Source of the DNA: Mikania micrantha
Lineage: Eukaryota > Streptophyta > Magnoliopsida > Asterales > Asteraceae
Length of the DNA: 64,000 bases
Direction: 5' to 3'
Assembly (NCBI GenBank): GCA_009363875.1
Contig: CM018690.1
Location: 16,137,692-16,201,691, forward strand
The stretch's first letter is position 1. Each line of letters starts with the position of its first letter. Made by a program: the position numbers and the translations under genes. The notes beneath the pieces were generated by a model. It was not told where the DNA came from. It did not search any database and saw only the letters and a program-made list of their open reading frames with translations. Below, one piece after another: positions 10,855 through 22,205 of this stretch.

Positions 10855-12350
10855 TATGGATATAAACAATAATTTGGAAGTCAAACACTAAAATTCTAAA
10901 CTACACTATTCCTTTGAGTTACATTTTAATATATAGTATAATTATAATTTAAAAAAGTTAAGAAACGTGACAATCTTATAATGTCTAAATTCATTTTATA
11001 AAAAATAAAGATGTTTAAAAAACAACTTCATAACTTTTTATAATATATATTTTTTATAAAAAAATGCTTTAATAAAGTCCTCTTAATGTTCTCTTTGATT
11101 CTCTTATAATGTATAAAAATTTTAATAATATCTTTCAAACATATGGAATTATATTAATGTAACAAACTTTTCATGCATTAACGTAAAAGGGATGCTCTAA
11201 TTAATGTAAGAAAATTGTTATATGTACATTTGACTTTTTTATTTTATTTTTTATTAAATTAGAAAAATAAAAAAAATAAAATATCATAATTAAATTTAGT
11301 TAACTTTTTAAGATCTGATTAGCAAAGATAAACATATTACAAAACAATCATAGGAAATCAACTGAAATTCTTGGTCAAGTTAGAATTAATTTTATCCTTT
11401 ATTTTTTTATACACAGATACATTTTTAATTTGGAAGTCGGATGAACCGTCATACATACATACATACATACATACATACATACATACATACATACATACAT
11501 ACATAAAATATATGGCTTATCATTGTTTTATGAAATAAAAATGAAATAGTTGAAACCCATCACAAGAATCGAATTAGACATGAGACACACTTTTGTTATT
11601 GAGTTTGATACGTTATAACAAGTTTAGACATATTGTTATAGTTACAAATTGCTTTATATACAGCTGCAAGATGCATCAGACCATGAAAAAAACGTGTCAA
11701 TTTATAAAAATGGAATAAAATTAGGAAGACCGGCTCAAGTTTTTTGATATCTCAAAACAAGGATAAAAATTAGGGCCATTTCCTATGGTATATAAAAATT
11801 TTCCTCTACTGGGACACACAAAGCATAGATAATTATGAATGCGAAAAATATAAAAAGTTTTAAATCACAAATGAAATATGATCAAAATCGGTTACAATCT
11901 TAAGCAATTTTGTTATTTCCTTTTAATTAGTTTTTTAATAAGTCTCAAATTTTAAAAATCTAAGAATTCTTTGAAATGTCGATAGTATGCAAGCCATATA
12001 ATATTTGTATGGGATCTTGTGACCCTGATACCCGTATGGTGGCCGGTGGGTCTACCCCTGTATAAATGGTGACCATAAACTATCAAACCGACCAATACCA
12101 TCAACCGAATTTGCTTGTACATAAAGACAATATTTTTATTAGTTTTTCATCACCTGTGTTCTTGTTCATAACGAAGGCACTCAATATATATTCTATTAAC
12201 TTGGAAAACCATGTATGACACAAATAAAATAAATAAATAAACTTGTAATAGTTTAATCATTTAGTTAGAAAAAAAAATAATTATTTACAATTTAATTTAT
12301 TTGGGCATCTAAAAATATGTTCTTTTGATAATACTATCATAATTATATAT
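10854..12350. other. AT-rich DNA without a gene, includes an (ACAT)n microsatellite
   Basis: No domain-bearing frame is visible on either strand. The notable feature is the tetranucleotide run at 11449-11506. The rest is probably degraded transposon sequence. Confidence 0.55.
11449..11506. repeat. (ACAT)n microsatellite
   Basis: About fourteen uninterrupted ACAT/CATA units. Confidence 0.97.
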
Positions 12351-12488
12351 AACTAGGTGTATTCCCCCACGCGTTGCGGCGAATTATCACAATACACTAC
12401 TGATAACGGGTAATATATATAATTTGCAGAAACATAAATTACATAGTAAAATCAAATATCTTATCACGAACTAAACTTTAAACCCTAA

Positions 12489-12703
12489 CATTCAAGAAAG
12501 TGGTGTAGTGGTTAAAATAAAAGAGAGATAAAATACAGATCTCAAGTTCAATCTCCACTTAAAGTAATTTTCTTTTGAGACTACCGACCCGGTTGCTTGC
12601 GTCCGCAATTTACATATTTCTTTCTGTTAGTCAGGTATTGGCGGGACTCGGGGGTATACCACGCAAGTGGGTTCCCACTGTTACAAAAAAAACAAAAAAA
12701 AAC
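12489..12703 (+). mobile_element. tRNA-derived SINE
   Basis: The head 'gtggtgtagtggttaa' resembles an A box, and 'agttcaatctcc' lies where the B box should be. The body ends in an A-rich tail. TAAACCCTAA flanks both ends (12479-12488 and 12704-12713). A second member of the same family lies at 14465. Confidence 0.75.
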
Positions 12704-12856
12704 TAAACCCTAAACCAACAAAACCCAAATTTTTAAGCAAACATCTCAAAATTTAATACTCTCATATATGGTTACTACTTTTCAATATAAAAAAAAATAT
12801 ACTTTTGGTTATGCAAGTCTAAATTTCAAAACGTTACTATATTGATAAGACACTTA

Positions 12857-13247
12857 TAAGGGTGTTCAAAAAAGCCGATATCCGAAAAAATCCGAAATTC
12901 GAATCATATTCGAAACTCGAAAAAACAATCCAATTTGTTGTTCGGGTTGTTCGGATATATTCGGGTCGGATATCCATTTTCCTATTTCGGATCGGGTCGG
13001 ATATCGGATATCCAAAAACCTTGTTTGTTTTGATCAGGTGTCTGAATTCAACCTGAAAAACCCATTTTTATTCAGGTTATTCGAATGTAAAAATCAAACT
13101 CATTCGGGTTGTTCGGATTGATTCAGATCGGATAAGAATATATGTTTTTCAGGTCGGGTTTCAGATAGGGTCACAAAATTTTCAAATCTGGATAATCCGA
13201 TCCAAATAAACCGTACAAACTGTTATTCGACCCGATGAACAACCATA
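12857..13247. mobile_element. hAT-type MITE with self-similar interior
   Basis: The ends TAAGGGTGTTCA and (reverse complement) TATGGTTGTTCA agree at 10 of 12 positions. An exact 8-bp duplication GACACTTA flanks the element (12849-12856 and 13248-13255). The interior is made of degenerate TTCGGATATCC and TCGGGT words repeated in both orientations. It has no coding capacity, and the open frame at 12862-13056 is a by-product of the repeats. Confidence 0.85.
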
Positions 13248-13421
13248 GACACTTATGCATTATTATTAATATATACACACACATTTAAATTTAGTATTCA
13301 ATATAATAATATATATTTACTATTCCTTTTACATGCCATTTAATATATATAATAATAAAAAATAAATAAAGATAAGAAACGATAAAAATAAGAGCACATC
13401 AGATAAATAACACATGCTACT

Positions 13422-14300
13422 GCACAAATAGTTACCTATAAGACCTTGCAACAAAAATAATCTCAAACTTTGCTATGGACTTTCCGTTGCAAATTAGGCC
13501 CGTAGCAAAATCTATAGTAAAATCATAAATACTAAATTTTAAAAAAATTAATAAAATTCATAGCAAATTGGTAACAAAACAATAAATTAAATAGTCAATA
13601 AATAACTAAAAATAGTTAAGCAATTGGAAAAATCAAAATCCTTAGCAAAACCAAGAAATAAATATTAAAAATTGAATTAATAAAAGTACGTAGTAGAAAA
13701 TTTCGTACCTAAAGTGAAAACGTAAGCATCTAAAAAAATAATTGAAAATATCTTCATAAAATCCTTAGCAAAGATAGTAGCAAATAAAAAAATAAAAAAT
13801 AATGATAACGATTTAATAAAATCCATAGCAAAACTGAGAAGATAATTATTTAAATAGTTGAAAAAGACTCGTTGCTATTTTACTATACATATTACATATA
13901 ATTACTATTCAATTTTCATGATCTTTAATAATATATAGTAATAAAAAAATAATTGAAAATATCTTCATAAAAAGATAGTAGCAAATAAAAAAATAAAAAA
14001 TAATGATAACGATTTAATAAAATCCATAGCAAAACTGAGAAGATAATTATTTAAATAGTTGAAAAAGACTCCGATGCTATTTTACTATACATATTATTAT
14101 ATACATATAATTACTATTCAATTTTCATGATCTTTAATACTATATATATAGTAATTACACACTGTCAAATAAAAAAAAATAAAAAATGATGATAATGATT
14201 TAATAAAATCCAAAGCAAAATTGAGAAGATAAATATTTAAATAGTTGAAAAAGACCCCACTGCTATAACTTATAATTACACAATACTACAATAGGACTCC
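13422..14300. mobile_element. CACTA-like subterminal repeat region with a triplicated 200-bp block
   Basis: The left edge (about 13430) resembles a decayed CACTACTACAAAAATAG terminus. Many 'gtagcaaaat' words follow, as in the better preserved CACTA end at 43626-44452. A block starting near 13771 is repeated from 13972 and, more diverged, from about 14160. No transposase sequence is present. Confidence 0.45.
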
Positions 14301-14464
14301 TCATTTCCCTAATAATAATATATATTAACTTTCAATGTTCACTCATTTTCATGATAATCTATCTGACTTTTGGGTTTTTTACCTTTTTAATTATAATACG
14401 ACCCTCATTTCTTAACATCACGATGCACGTAATAATTAAGAAAATAGACCATATATGCCAACAA

Positions 14465-14669
14465 AAAATGTGTAGTGGTTAAAATGAAGCAGATACAATA
14501 TAAAAGTTTAAAGTTTAATTCCTGCTTAAAATGATTTTACTTGAAGTCCACACGCCCGGTTACTTGCGGCAGCGCTTTACATGTTCATCCTAATTAGTTG
14601 GGTATTAAGGGACCTAAGAGTTTACCACCTAAATGAGTTCACACGATCATTAAAAAAAGTAATTCATTA
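14465..14669 (+). mobile_element. tRNA-derived SINE, diverged
   Basis: It is the same family as the SINE at 12489: the head is 'tgtgtagtggttaaaat', the middle contains 'cccggttacttgcg', and the tail is A-rich. GCCAACAA occurs at 14457-14464 and 14670-14677, a plausible 8-bp target duplication. Confidence 0.65.
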
Positions 14670-14677
14670 GCCAACAA

Positions 14678-16029
14678 CAATACAATAATTAAAACGCATA
14701 TATACACATAAAATAAAATCTTGATAGATTTAGTTAAACTTGATTAAAACGTGAAAAATTCTTTGACTACCCTACCACATGCTTGATGTTCCCTAAGATT
14801 GACAATCAAAGCAAGGACTGCCAACCTTTATACTTCCGTGTGCCCTCTAAATTAGAACCAACAGTGACTTTTAGGGTTTGCAATCTATTTATAGAAACTT
14901 ATGGATGTGAAACAGTATATATGTAACATCAATGTTATAATGAGTTACATAAATGATAAATAAACATGTGAAACTTAGGGGCCACTAATGATGTTACTTG
15001 GTCGATATGTCTGTCTTGTATTATGTTATATTGTTCTACTTTTGTAAGTGATCTTTTATTAATAGTCACATCAATCTTTCTTTGATTTTGTTGTTTACAC
15101 AATATTGCGTAGTATTCAAATAAGTTCATAACATCCAGATACAATAAAAATTTGTATACAAATATAGCATAATGCAAATGGATTTAATCTAGAAGTGATA
15201 TATATGTTTTCAATTGTTTTATAAGAATAATAAAAACAAACATATCAGATAAAATCTTAGATGATTCCAAAGTCTAAGAAGAGTATGATTGAAATCATAC
15301 GGTCCATTGCAAGGCTTTTACGTTTATGTAAACAACAAAATATAAAACAATTATTTTTTTTATTTTAAAATGAATCTTATATGGACCCACATATATACAA
15401 CAATTATTTCTTTCAAGGATGACGATGCTCTCCTCACCCACGTATGGTATGTAGCTCAAAAATCTTAAACAAGTGTGTACTTTCCATCTCCAAACTTTTA
15501 AGATTTATTTACATTCAATTATATTAAAATATACAACAACTAGGTTCTTGTATATAGTATAAATAGGGAGGTGTAGGATCATCAGTAATCACCCAAGCAT
15601 TACTTCAACTTTACTTGCATACTCGTCAACACTTTCATGCATTTTAACCATTTTACTTATAAAAAGAATTTTTTTTCCTAGTTCAAAGCATTATTTGCTT
15701 ATCAAGCATAACAATATTGACTCAAAGCAAGAAAAATAAGTTGGTTTTGGTAAACAATTATTATAGTTTAGGTCGAAATAAATAATATCGTAACATATAA
15801 TAGATTGAGATGGGCAACACCTTAACTCAATATTGGTTAGGACGAGCAAGCTAACAATTAAGTGACTATAATGGATTCAAATTGATTAGAACGATCTATA
15901 ATAAATTTGACGAGAAAAACGCTAAAACTTATTCAAATAAACTATTTTTTTAGTCAATGCTTATTTTTTTAATGAAATTCATGCTTTTCAAAAACACGTT
16001 TAAACTCAAACTGATTTTACATAAATCTC
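14678..16029. other. No gene supported; one isolated TATA-like motif
   Basis: The sequence is AT-rich. At about 15558-15568 a good TATA motif (tataaatag) is followed by a pyrimidine- and CA-rich stretch resembling a 5' UTR. No coding exon of recognisable kind follows. It may be the relic of a promoter. Confidence 0.4.
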
Positions 16030-16034
16030 ATTCT

Positions 16035-16308
16035 TGTTGGACATAAGCTTGATTATGTGGTCAAAAGTTTTCATGTATATATATGTAATTAGGCGGGTCA
16101 AATGTAAGATTTAGTCGGGTCAAATGATAGTTATAGTTTCTGTTATTTAACTGTATTTTACCGCTTTATCACTGTCATAGATGGGCTATAAATTGCCGGT
16201 CATATGTAAGAACTGTGGTAGAAGAATATATACTCATTTTGTGTTAATTTCGTCTATTCTACGCACATACAGATATATATATATACTTTTGTCGTGATTC
16301 CTTCTACA
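16035..16308 (+). repeat. 5' LTR of copia derivative
   Basis: It starts TGTTGGAC and ends CTTCTACA. A motif 'gggctataaatt' near 16185 may be the LTR TATA box; the 3' LTR has the fuller form 'gggctataaatag'. Confidence 0.88.
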
Positions 16309-17010
16309 ATTGGCATAAGAGCCAACACCACAAGAACAAAACAACAAAATTCGAAATCCCCAAAGGATAGGTGGATTATAAAACAGAATCGCAAGAACAT
16401 CAACAAAGGACTGTTGGATTAAAAAATCTAAATGCAAATCTTGAGGGACTAAGATTTGAAAACATACCGTGAAGTACAAAGGTTTGAGCAATAATCGGAG
16501 CCAGAAACGAATCGTCTCCTAATCATCACAATCCGTAGACGAAACCTGATTCAACGAAGGACTGTTGATAAACATCAAGATCCCTTCGAACATCTTGACA
16601 ACAGGGTCACCGAAGGCAAAAGGAGAGGGTCGCTGAAAACAGAAGCAAGCACGAAAGTAAAAAATAAGCAGTTAAGTTGATCAAAGGCTATTTAGCAAAG
16701 GAAGAATAAGAGGTTCAAATTATTTCAATCAAGGAATAAATTAATTAACAACAGTTTGACGGGGTTGCTTAAATCTAGAAGTGACCTAAAAACCAGGCTA
16801 TTCTTTCGTAAGAATCAAGAGGTTAGAAATTTGTTCCAGAAATAATTTGATCAAACAACAGTTTGGAGGGGTTTTGATCAAATCTATGTGATTGAAAAAT
16901 CGGATTGTTCTTGAAAAGTTTTCAAAATTTGACTAAACACTTCACATAGACAAGGATTAGAAGGGGAATATCAAATTTGATCCAATATTTGAAAAAATAA
17001 TAAACAAGCA

Positions 17011-17382
17011 ATGTCTGAGAAAACACCCAAGGACACCGAAAATATAACATTTAAAGAAGCAGGAACCACAATGATCTTCCAAATTCTAATTATAAATTCT
17101 ACAAATAATACAATGTGGGCAGTCAAAATTAAAGAAATCTTTAATGTTAATGTGATATGGGAGGCACTAGAACCAAAAGGAGAAGTTGATGATAAGAAAA
17201 ATTAAATGGCTATCACGTATCTTTTTCAAGCAATGCCCGAAGAACTTGTTCTTCAAGCTGCTCAACACACTAATGCCAAAGATATATGGGAAGATTTAAA
17301 GACATGTTTTGTGGGCGCTGACAGAGTCAAACAAGCAAGATTTCAAACATTTGAATATGAATTTGAAGCATTAAAGATGTGA
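17011..17382 (+). pseudogene. Copia gag fragment (DUF4219/UBN2 type)
   Basis: The 123-codon frame contains the typical copia gag N-terminus: 'MWAVKIKEIFN' then 'WEALEP' and, after an in-frame TAA at 17203-17205, 'AMPEELVLQAA', 'DIWEDLKTCFVGADRVKQAR' and 'FEALKM'. These match the DUF4219 and UBN2 gag domains from memory of the family. It ends at TGA 17380-17382 about 35 bases before the 3' LTR. The zinc knuckle and all of pol have been deleted. Confidence 0.85.
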
Positions 17383-17418
17383 AGATTCGAAGATTAGTAT
17401 CAAGCTTAGGGGAGGCAT

Positions 17419-17679
17419 AGTTGGACTTAATCTTCATTATGTGGTCAAAAGTTATCTTGTATATATATGTAATTAGGCAGGTCACGTGTTCTATTTAGTT
17501 GGGTCATTTGGTAGTCATAATTTCTGTTAATTAACTGTATTTAACCGCTTTATAACTGTCATATATGGGCTATAAATAGTCGGTCATATGTAAGATCTTT
17601 AGTAGAACAATATATACTCATTTTCGTTAATTTCATTTCTTCTACACACATATATGTTTTTGTCGTGATTCCTTGTACA
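17419..17679 (+). repeat. 3' LTR of copia derivative
   Basis: It starts AGTTGGAC, where the 5' copy has TGTTGGAC, and ends CTTGTACA. It follows the purine tract directly. Confidence 0.88.
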
Positions 17680-17684
17680 ATTCT

Positions 17685-19040
17685 AAAATGCATCAACTCT
17701 GAGCCAAAACCATTCTGACATGTTAGCCAAGGCAACCCATCTATTTTACTGGGCTTATTGCTTAATTAAGAAACTTCTCCGCTAGAAAGGCTTACTTAGA
17801 TGAGTTCTAATTAGCTCGCACATGAGTTGAAGAAATTGCTTTGTAACATAGTTTCTCTATGAAGACATCTTGATGTAAAGTGATCTATTTCTAAACTAAA
17901 TGATTGTGGTTTTAAATTTTGTAAAATTACATGTCACATGTCACTCTAAAATTGTTGTCATATAAGATTAATGTAGAACTGTCATTAACACAATTAAAGC
18001 TGAAAATTCCATTATCATAAAACACAAATTTATTAGCATTAATTGTCTCCTAATTTACTATAATTTTAAATTTAAAATTAAACAATAACAGATTATTGAT
18101 TTATTACAGGGAAATATGTATAACAACTAAATTATTCAAAGTTGTATTAATTTATTATTAAACTTATTCCTTATTTTTCATTTATTAAAATATAAAATAA
18201 ACCTTGATAAAAAATCCATTTGTTTTATGTTTTTTATAATAATTAAAAAAATTAATGTATTTTTTAGTAAAATGACCTCATGTCTACAATATAAAATTAC
18301 ATATAATATTAAATCTACATCTCGTATTATTTTTACATTTAATTATTTTTTAACATTTTGTATTATTTAAATTACGTATAACACATTTTAGAAATTTAAA
18401 AAATAACATGCACAATAAATTAAAAAACTTTTAAAACTCTTAAAATATAAATCTGGAAAACTATAATAAGCAACTTATTTTTATTCAATAATTTCTGTTA
18501 ACATAAAACATAATTTTATTAGCCTTAGTTATCTCATAATTTACTGTTATAATAAATTTAAAAATTAAACAATAACAAATTGTTGATTTATTAAAGTAAA
18601 TAAATAAAACAAATTATTCTGTAATAAATTAGTATTTTAAATTTGTTAAAGTTTTTATTGATGATTCATTTATTAATGGAAATGTTTAGAACAATTAAAA
18701 TGGATCATAATTTTCATTAAAATATGATTAGACCAATCTCCTTCCAATATTTATTAATTCAAATATAAGAGAAACTATTTAAGAAATGAATAAATTCTAC
18801 TGCTTTAATTTCACATTTTCAACATTTTTGTTTTCTTATATTTATCAACTAATTTTGCAATCTTTTAATATACATATAAAAAATACAATTATATATACGT
18901 AAATAAGTGAATAATTAAAAAATAATGATTTATTTCTTAAATTGATTCTTATGATTATTATTTCTTTTTTAATGTTATTATTTACAAACTTATTTAACTT
19001 TTATTTTATATTTATATTGTAAATAATGTGTATTTGTGAC
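17685..19040. other. Very AT-rich DNA, no gene seen
   Basis: Long A and T runs with stops in all frames. Two stretches (about 17990-18100 and 18490-18600) repeat the phrase 'ttattagc..taattgtctcctaatttac' in diverged form, suggesting an old internal duplication. Confidence 0.5.
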
Positions 19041-19890
19041 AATGTGCTATAAAACAAACAGTAGGTAGTGTTTACAGCATAAAATTTGAGCCTCTAAAGG
19101 TGTTTCTATGTTGTGGTAAAATAAAAGTGTAACTAAAACTAACATGAATATGTGACTAAGATTAATTTTTAGTTGTACGAAAATTGTGCTACAAAAGTCT
19201 TCTTTTATTTTGTGGCAGAAAAAAGTGTCATTAAAAGTCAAAAAATTTGGAGTAGCATAAGGCCACTCTGAGTGGCAATCGGGAAGAGCACGGGATAGAT
19301 GTCACCGAACCGAGGCTGGCCGTGAACACCGTGCCCTCGGTTTCGCCTCGGGGGAAAGCGGAGTTGGGTCACCGATTGAGGCCGGACGTGGGGGAAAGAA
19401 AAATTCGACCTTGGAATATTAAAAAAAATTCAAACTATATAAATATCACCATTTTTTACATCAAAACTCACACTCTTTATCATTTTCTTCCTTCATTCTA
19501 CAATCAAATTTTATAAAGTTTAAACAAATTGATCCGTTTACGATTGAGCTTTTACCATTTAATTTTTTAGGTTGTATTCTCTTTTTTTTTGTTGTACTAT
19601 CTTTTTATTTTTAATTTAATGAATCTTTTTTATTTTATTATTATTATTTATTGTTAAAATAATTAATTAAAATAAGATTTGAAAATGGGAAAAAGTGGGA
19701 CGACACCATCCAAAATGGGGAAAAGTGAGGAAAAGTGATGTGGCAATGGGGAAAAGTGGGCCGACTCCAAGTGGCCTAATGAAAAAGTGTCACTAAAAGG
19801 CTTTAGCGTCACCACTTCTAGTGACACTTTTTTGTGTGCCTTACAATATTTAAGGGGCTTCTAGTGACACTTTTTTTGGTTTTTTGGTTT
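19041..19890. mobile_element. Decayed DNA element rich in 'gtgacactttt' inverted words
   Basis: Words such as 'aaaagtgtcactaaaag' and 'ctagtgacactttttt' occur on both sides of the Harbinger derivative in opposite orientation, as in CACTA-type subterminal regions. The termini are not resolved. Confidence 0.35.
19261..19776. mobile_element. PIF/Harbinger internal-deletion derivative
   Basis: The left end GGCCACTCTGAGTGGC and the right end (reverse complement GGCCACTTGGAGTCGGC) form terminal inverted repeats. The trinucleotide TAA flanks both sides (19258-19260, 19777-19779), as expected for this superfamily. Inside, a TATA motif (ctatataaat) precedes a CA- and T-rich leader like that of Harbinger transposase genes, but the coding part is missing. 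Confidence 0.75.
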
Positions 19891-20079
19891 TTTGAGGCAT
19901 TTTTTATATGGCATTAAATGACATTTTATTTGTATTGTGTTTTACGTCGATTGTAATTAGATTATTTTATTAAAAATTTTGTGAGTTGCATCTTAACTAT
20001 ATGTCAACCTTTATGTTACGCGGGTTACTAACCTAATAATAATGATATATAAAAGGATCTAGAAGTTGCTATCTCAGAA

Positions 20080-20335
20080 TATTAGAGGTAGCCAACATAC
20101 ACGGAACCGGAACCGGTGGATACGGGCGGTTCCGAGTTTTCAGAGAAATTTGAACTGAAACCGGTTCCATCCTTAAACCAATCAAACCCAAACCGGAACC
20201 GGCCAAAACCGGAACTGGCAAAAAGCCGGTTGGAACCACTCAAAAACAGGAACCGGTTCTTGACTTTGTTGACCGGAACCGGAACCGGTTCCGGAATGGG
20301 TTCCGGTTCCAAAAAAACCCGTTTTGGCCACCTTT
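20080..20335. mobile_element. Short TIR element built from AACCGG/GGTTCC words
   Basis: The edges 'aggtagccaac' and (reverse complement) 'aggtggccaaa' look like diverged hAT-type TIRs. Between them the hexamers GGAACCGG and CCGGTTCC alternate, giving spurious long frames on both strands. A relative in opposite reading lies at about 54990-55320. Confidence 0.55.
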
Positions 20336-20339
20336 TTTT

Positions 20340-21815
20340 TTCTTGTCTAATTTTTTATAAAATTTAGTATTTCTTTAATGATGTGTAATATATAATATTA
20401 AAAAAAAGTCAATTCTAATGCAAGTTTTGTTTTACTTTATTTTTGTCTAAGGATCGTTGCAGTTTTTCTTCTAAAATTCATGTTGTATGAAAATACTATT
20501 GAAACGAAGAAAAAAAAAGAATAAACAAAGTAGTTATTTAGAATTTTTTTTATACATTTGATATTAGTATATTACATATTATTCCATAAAAACTAAATTA
20601 TAAGTTAATTATATCTAAAAAATAAAATGAAAAATAAATTAAAATTCATTTAGTCTGTTTTTCAGAAATTTAAAAGTCAATATCAGAAATACCCATCAAA
20701 GCAAATCAGTTTAACTAATAATATTTTTTACCATGGGATTTAGAACCAACCTTTTTACAAAAAGTTCGGAGCAGAGTAATTTTAATATCTCGTAGAAAAT
20801 AATGAATTGCATGGTTTTAAATACGAGTCAAAGTTTAAACTTGGACAAAAAGCAGTTTATTTTAGAATAGTTTATAAGTGAAATGAGGATAAATATGCCG
20901 ATCAAAAGAAAAAAAAATCCATTTAAGCTTTAATTGTTTTTGAGTGATTTTTATCAAATAAATGTGAAATTATCATGCACAAATAAAATTATCACACAAT
21001 TGATTTATTCGTGATAACCCGATGTCTATGTAAATTACGCAAAAACAATTAATATTTTAGTTATTTTATCATGCAAACTTTTGTATACTTTGCACACAAA
21101 ACACCTTTTGCATTTTAAACTCTCTCATATACACACACACACACACATAGTAGGTTATTATTCTGTGTATTACATAGAATAAATATAAAATATTAAATAC
21201 ATAGAATAATAATTTAAAAATAATTAAACGCTTTATTGATATAAGATGATTAAGGTATGTATTAGCAAATACTTCAAGCATTTAAACAACAATTCGAAAA
21301 TTTAGTTGATGCATAATTGAAATTTGATAGGTAAGATACTATTTTCGTAATTCTTAATCTTATTTTGAACGACCAATGAACAAGTAAAAAAAGTTTAATA
21401 TGAAATTACTAAATTTAGCATGTTATAAACAAATAGTTTTACGAAGATTTGTATGTTAAATATCATATCAATCGTTAGTGAATAAAAAATAATTAAAACT
21501 TAAAAATTATAAATAATAAATACTAAAAAATTATAAAATTGTGTTTTAAAATAAGAAATAATTGAAATTTACTTATTATTATTAAGAATAAAATAATTAT
21601 TTATTTGCATTTAAGTATACAATTTAATTATTAGAAATTATTAATATTAAATAGGAGAGAGAGAATTAGTAAAATGTAATTAAATGATAGATTAATATAA
21701 GAGTAACAAATGTCAAAACTTAATGATAAATGAATATGAAAGTGACATGTGACAAAAGTTAATGATAAATGAATGTGAGAGTGACAAGTAACAAATTTTT
21801 TATTCTTTTATTAGA
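20340..21815. other. AT-rich DNA without a supported gene
   Basis: No domain is recognisable on either strand. It contains a short (AC)n run at about 21129-21147 and an imperfect direct repeat of 'tgacaagt/tgacatgtgacaa' with 'aatgataaatgaat' near 21715-21790. Confidence 0.5.
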
Positions 21816-21817
21816 TA

Positions 21818-22168
21818 ATATAATAACCATCTTAATTGTTGTAACTCATTAATCCTGGCAAAATTAACCCAAATCTTTGTAAAAAAAATTCATGGCCTTT
21901 ATTATACATAAATAATGGGATTTCTTTTTTGTGTTTTTGTTAATTAATCACCGTTTATGATCTTACGTCCGTGTAAGTGCCGTAACAAGAAATATGTACT
22001 TGCAGTGTAACACAAACTTATACTTGTTTTAATTCTAAACGCTTGTGAATTAGCAAAAACACAAAAAAAACCCCATATTTATATATAATAAAGGCCATGA
22101 AAAAATTTTCAAGGATTTGAGTTGATTTTGCAAGGCTAAATATGATGGGTTATCAGCCGATCCTTACC

Positions 22169-22172
<4 letters not shown>
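21818..22172. mobile_element. Foldback element abutting a (TA)n tract
   Basis: The left arm ('catggcctttattatacata', 'tttttgtgtttttgttaatt') pairs with the right arm ('ttagcaaaaacacaaaaaaa', 'tataataaaggccatg'). The shared outer phrase 'gcaaaattaacccaaatc' is found in inverted form near 22110-22135. The same arm words occur in the foldback at 56999-57398, so the two are one family. The right edge is at the microsatellite. Confidence 0.7.

Positions 22173-22202
<30 letters not shown>
22173..22202. repeat. (TA)n microsatellite
   Basis: About fifteen TA units directly at the right edge of the foldback element. Confidence 0.95.

Positions 22203-22205
<3 letters not shown>

Larger units (their letters stand above)
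12353..13421 (-). mobile_element. Helitron-like element, 3' end at CTAG, interrupted twice
   Basis: On the minus strand the element ends in a GC-rich potential hairpin (cgccgcaacgcgtgggg), then eight bases, then CTAG (12353-12356) before a T. This is the standard Helitron 3' layout. The body matches the copies at 10262 and 45840. It is split by a SINE (about 12489-12703) and a hAT-type MITE (12857-13247). The 5' end is not identified, so the limit given is approximate. Confidence 0.6.
16035..17679 (+). mobile_element. Ty1/copia deletion derivative with both LTRs
   Basis: Two direct repeats of about 260-275 bases (16035-16308 and 17419-17679) bound a 1.1 kb interior. The exact 5-bp duplication ATTCT lies at 16030-16034 and 17680-17684. 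The interior keeps a primer-site-like stretch after the 5' LTR (ttggcataagagcc), a gag pseudogene and a purine tract (aggggaggca), but no protease, integrase, RT or RNase H. The LTRs differ by several substitutions and small indels, so the insertion is not recent. It resembles a non-autonomous gag-only copia. Confidence 0.9.

Noticed and set aside
20082..20367. Overlapping plus- and minus-strand open frames rich in Pro, Asn and Glu
   Set aside because: They come from a lawn of AACCGG-type repeats that lacks stops in several frames; no domain and no start context.
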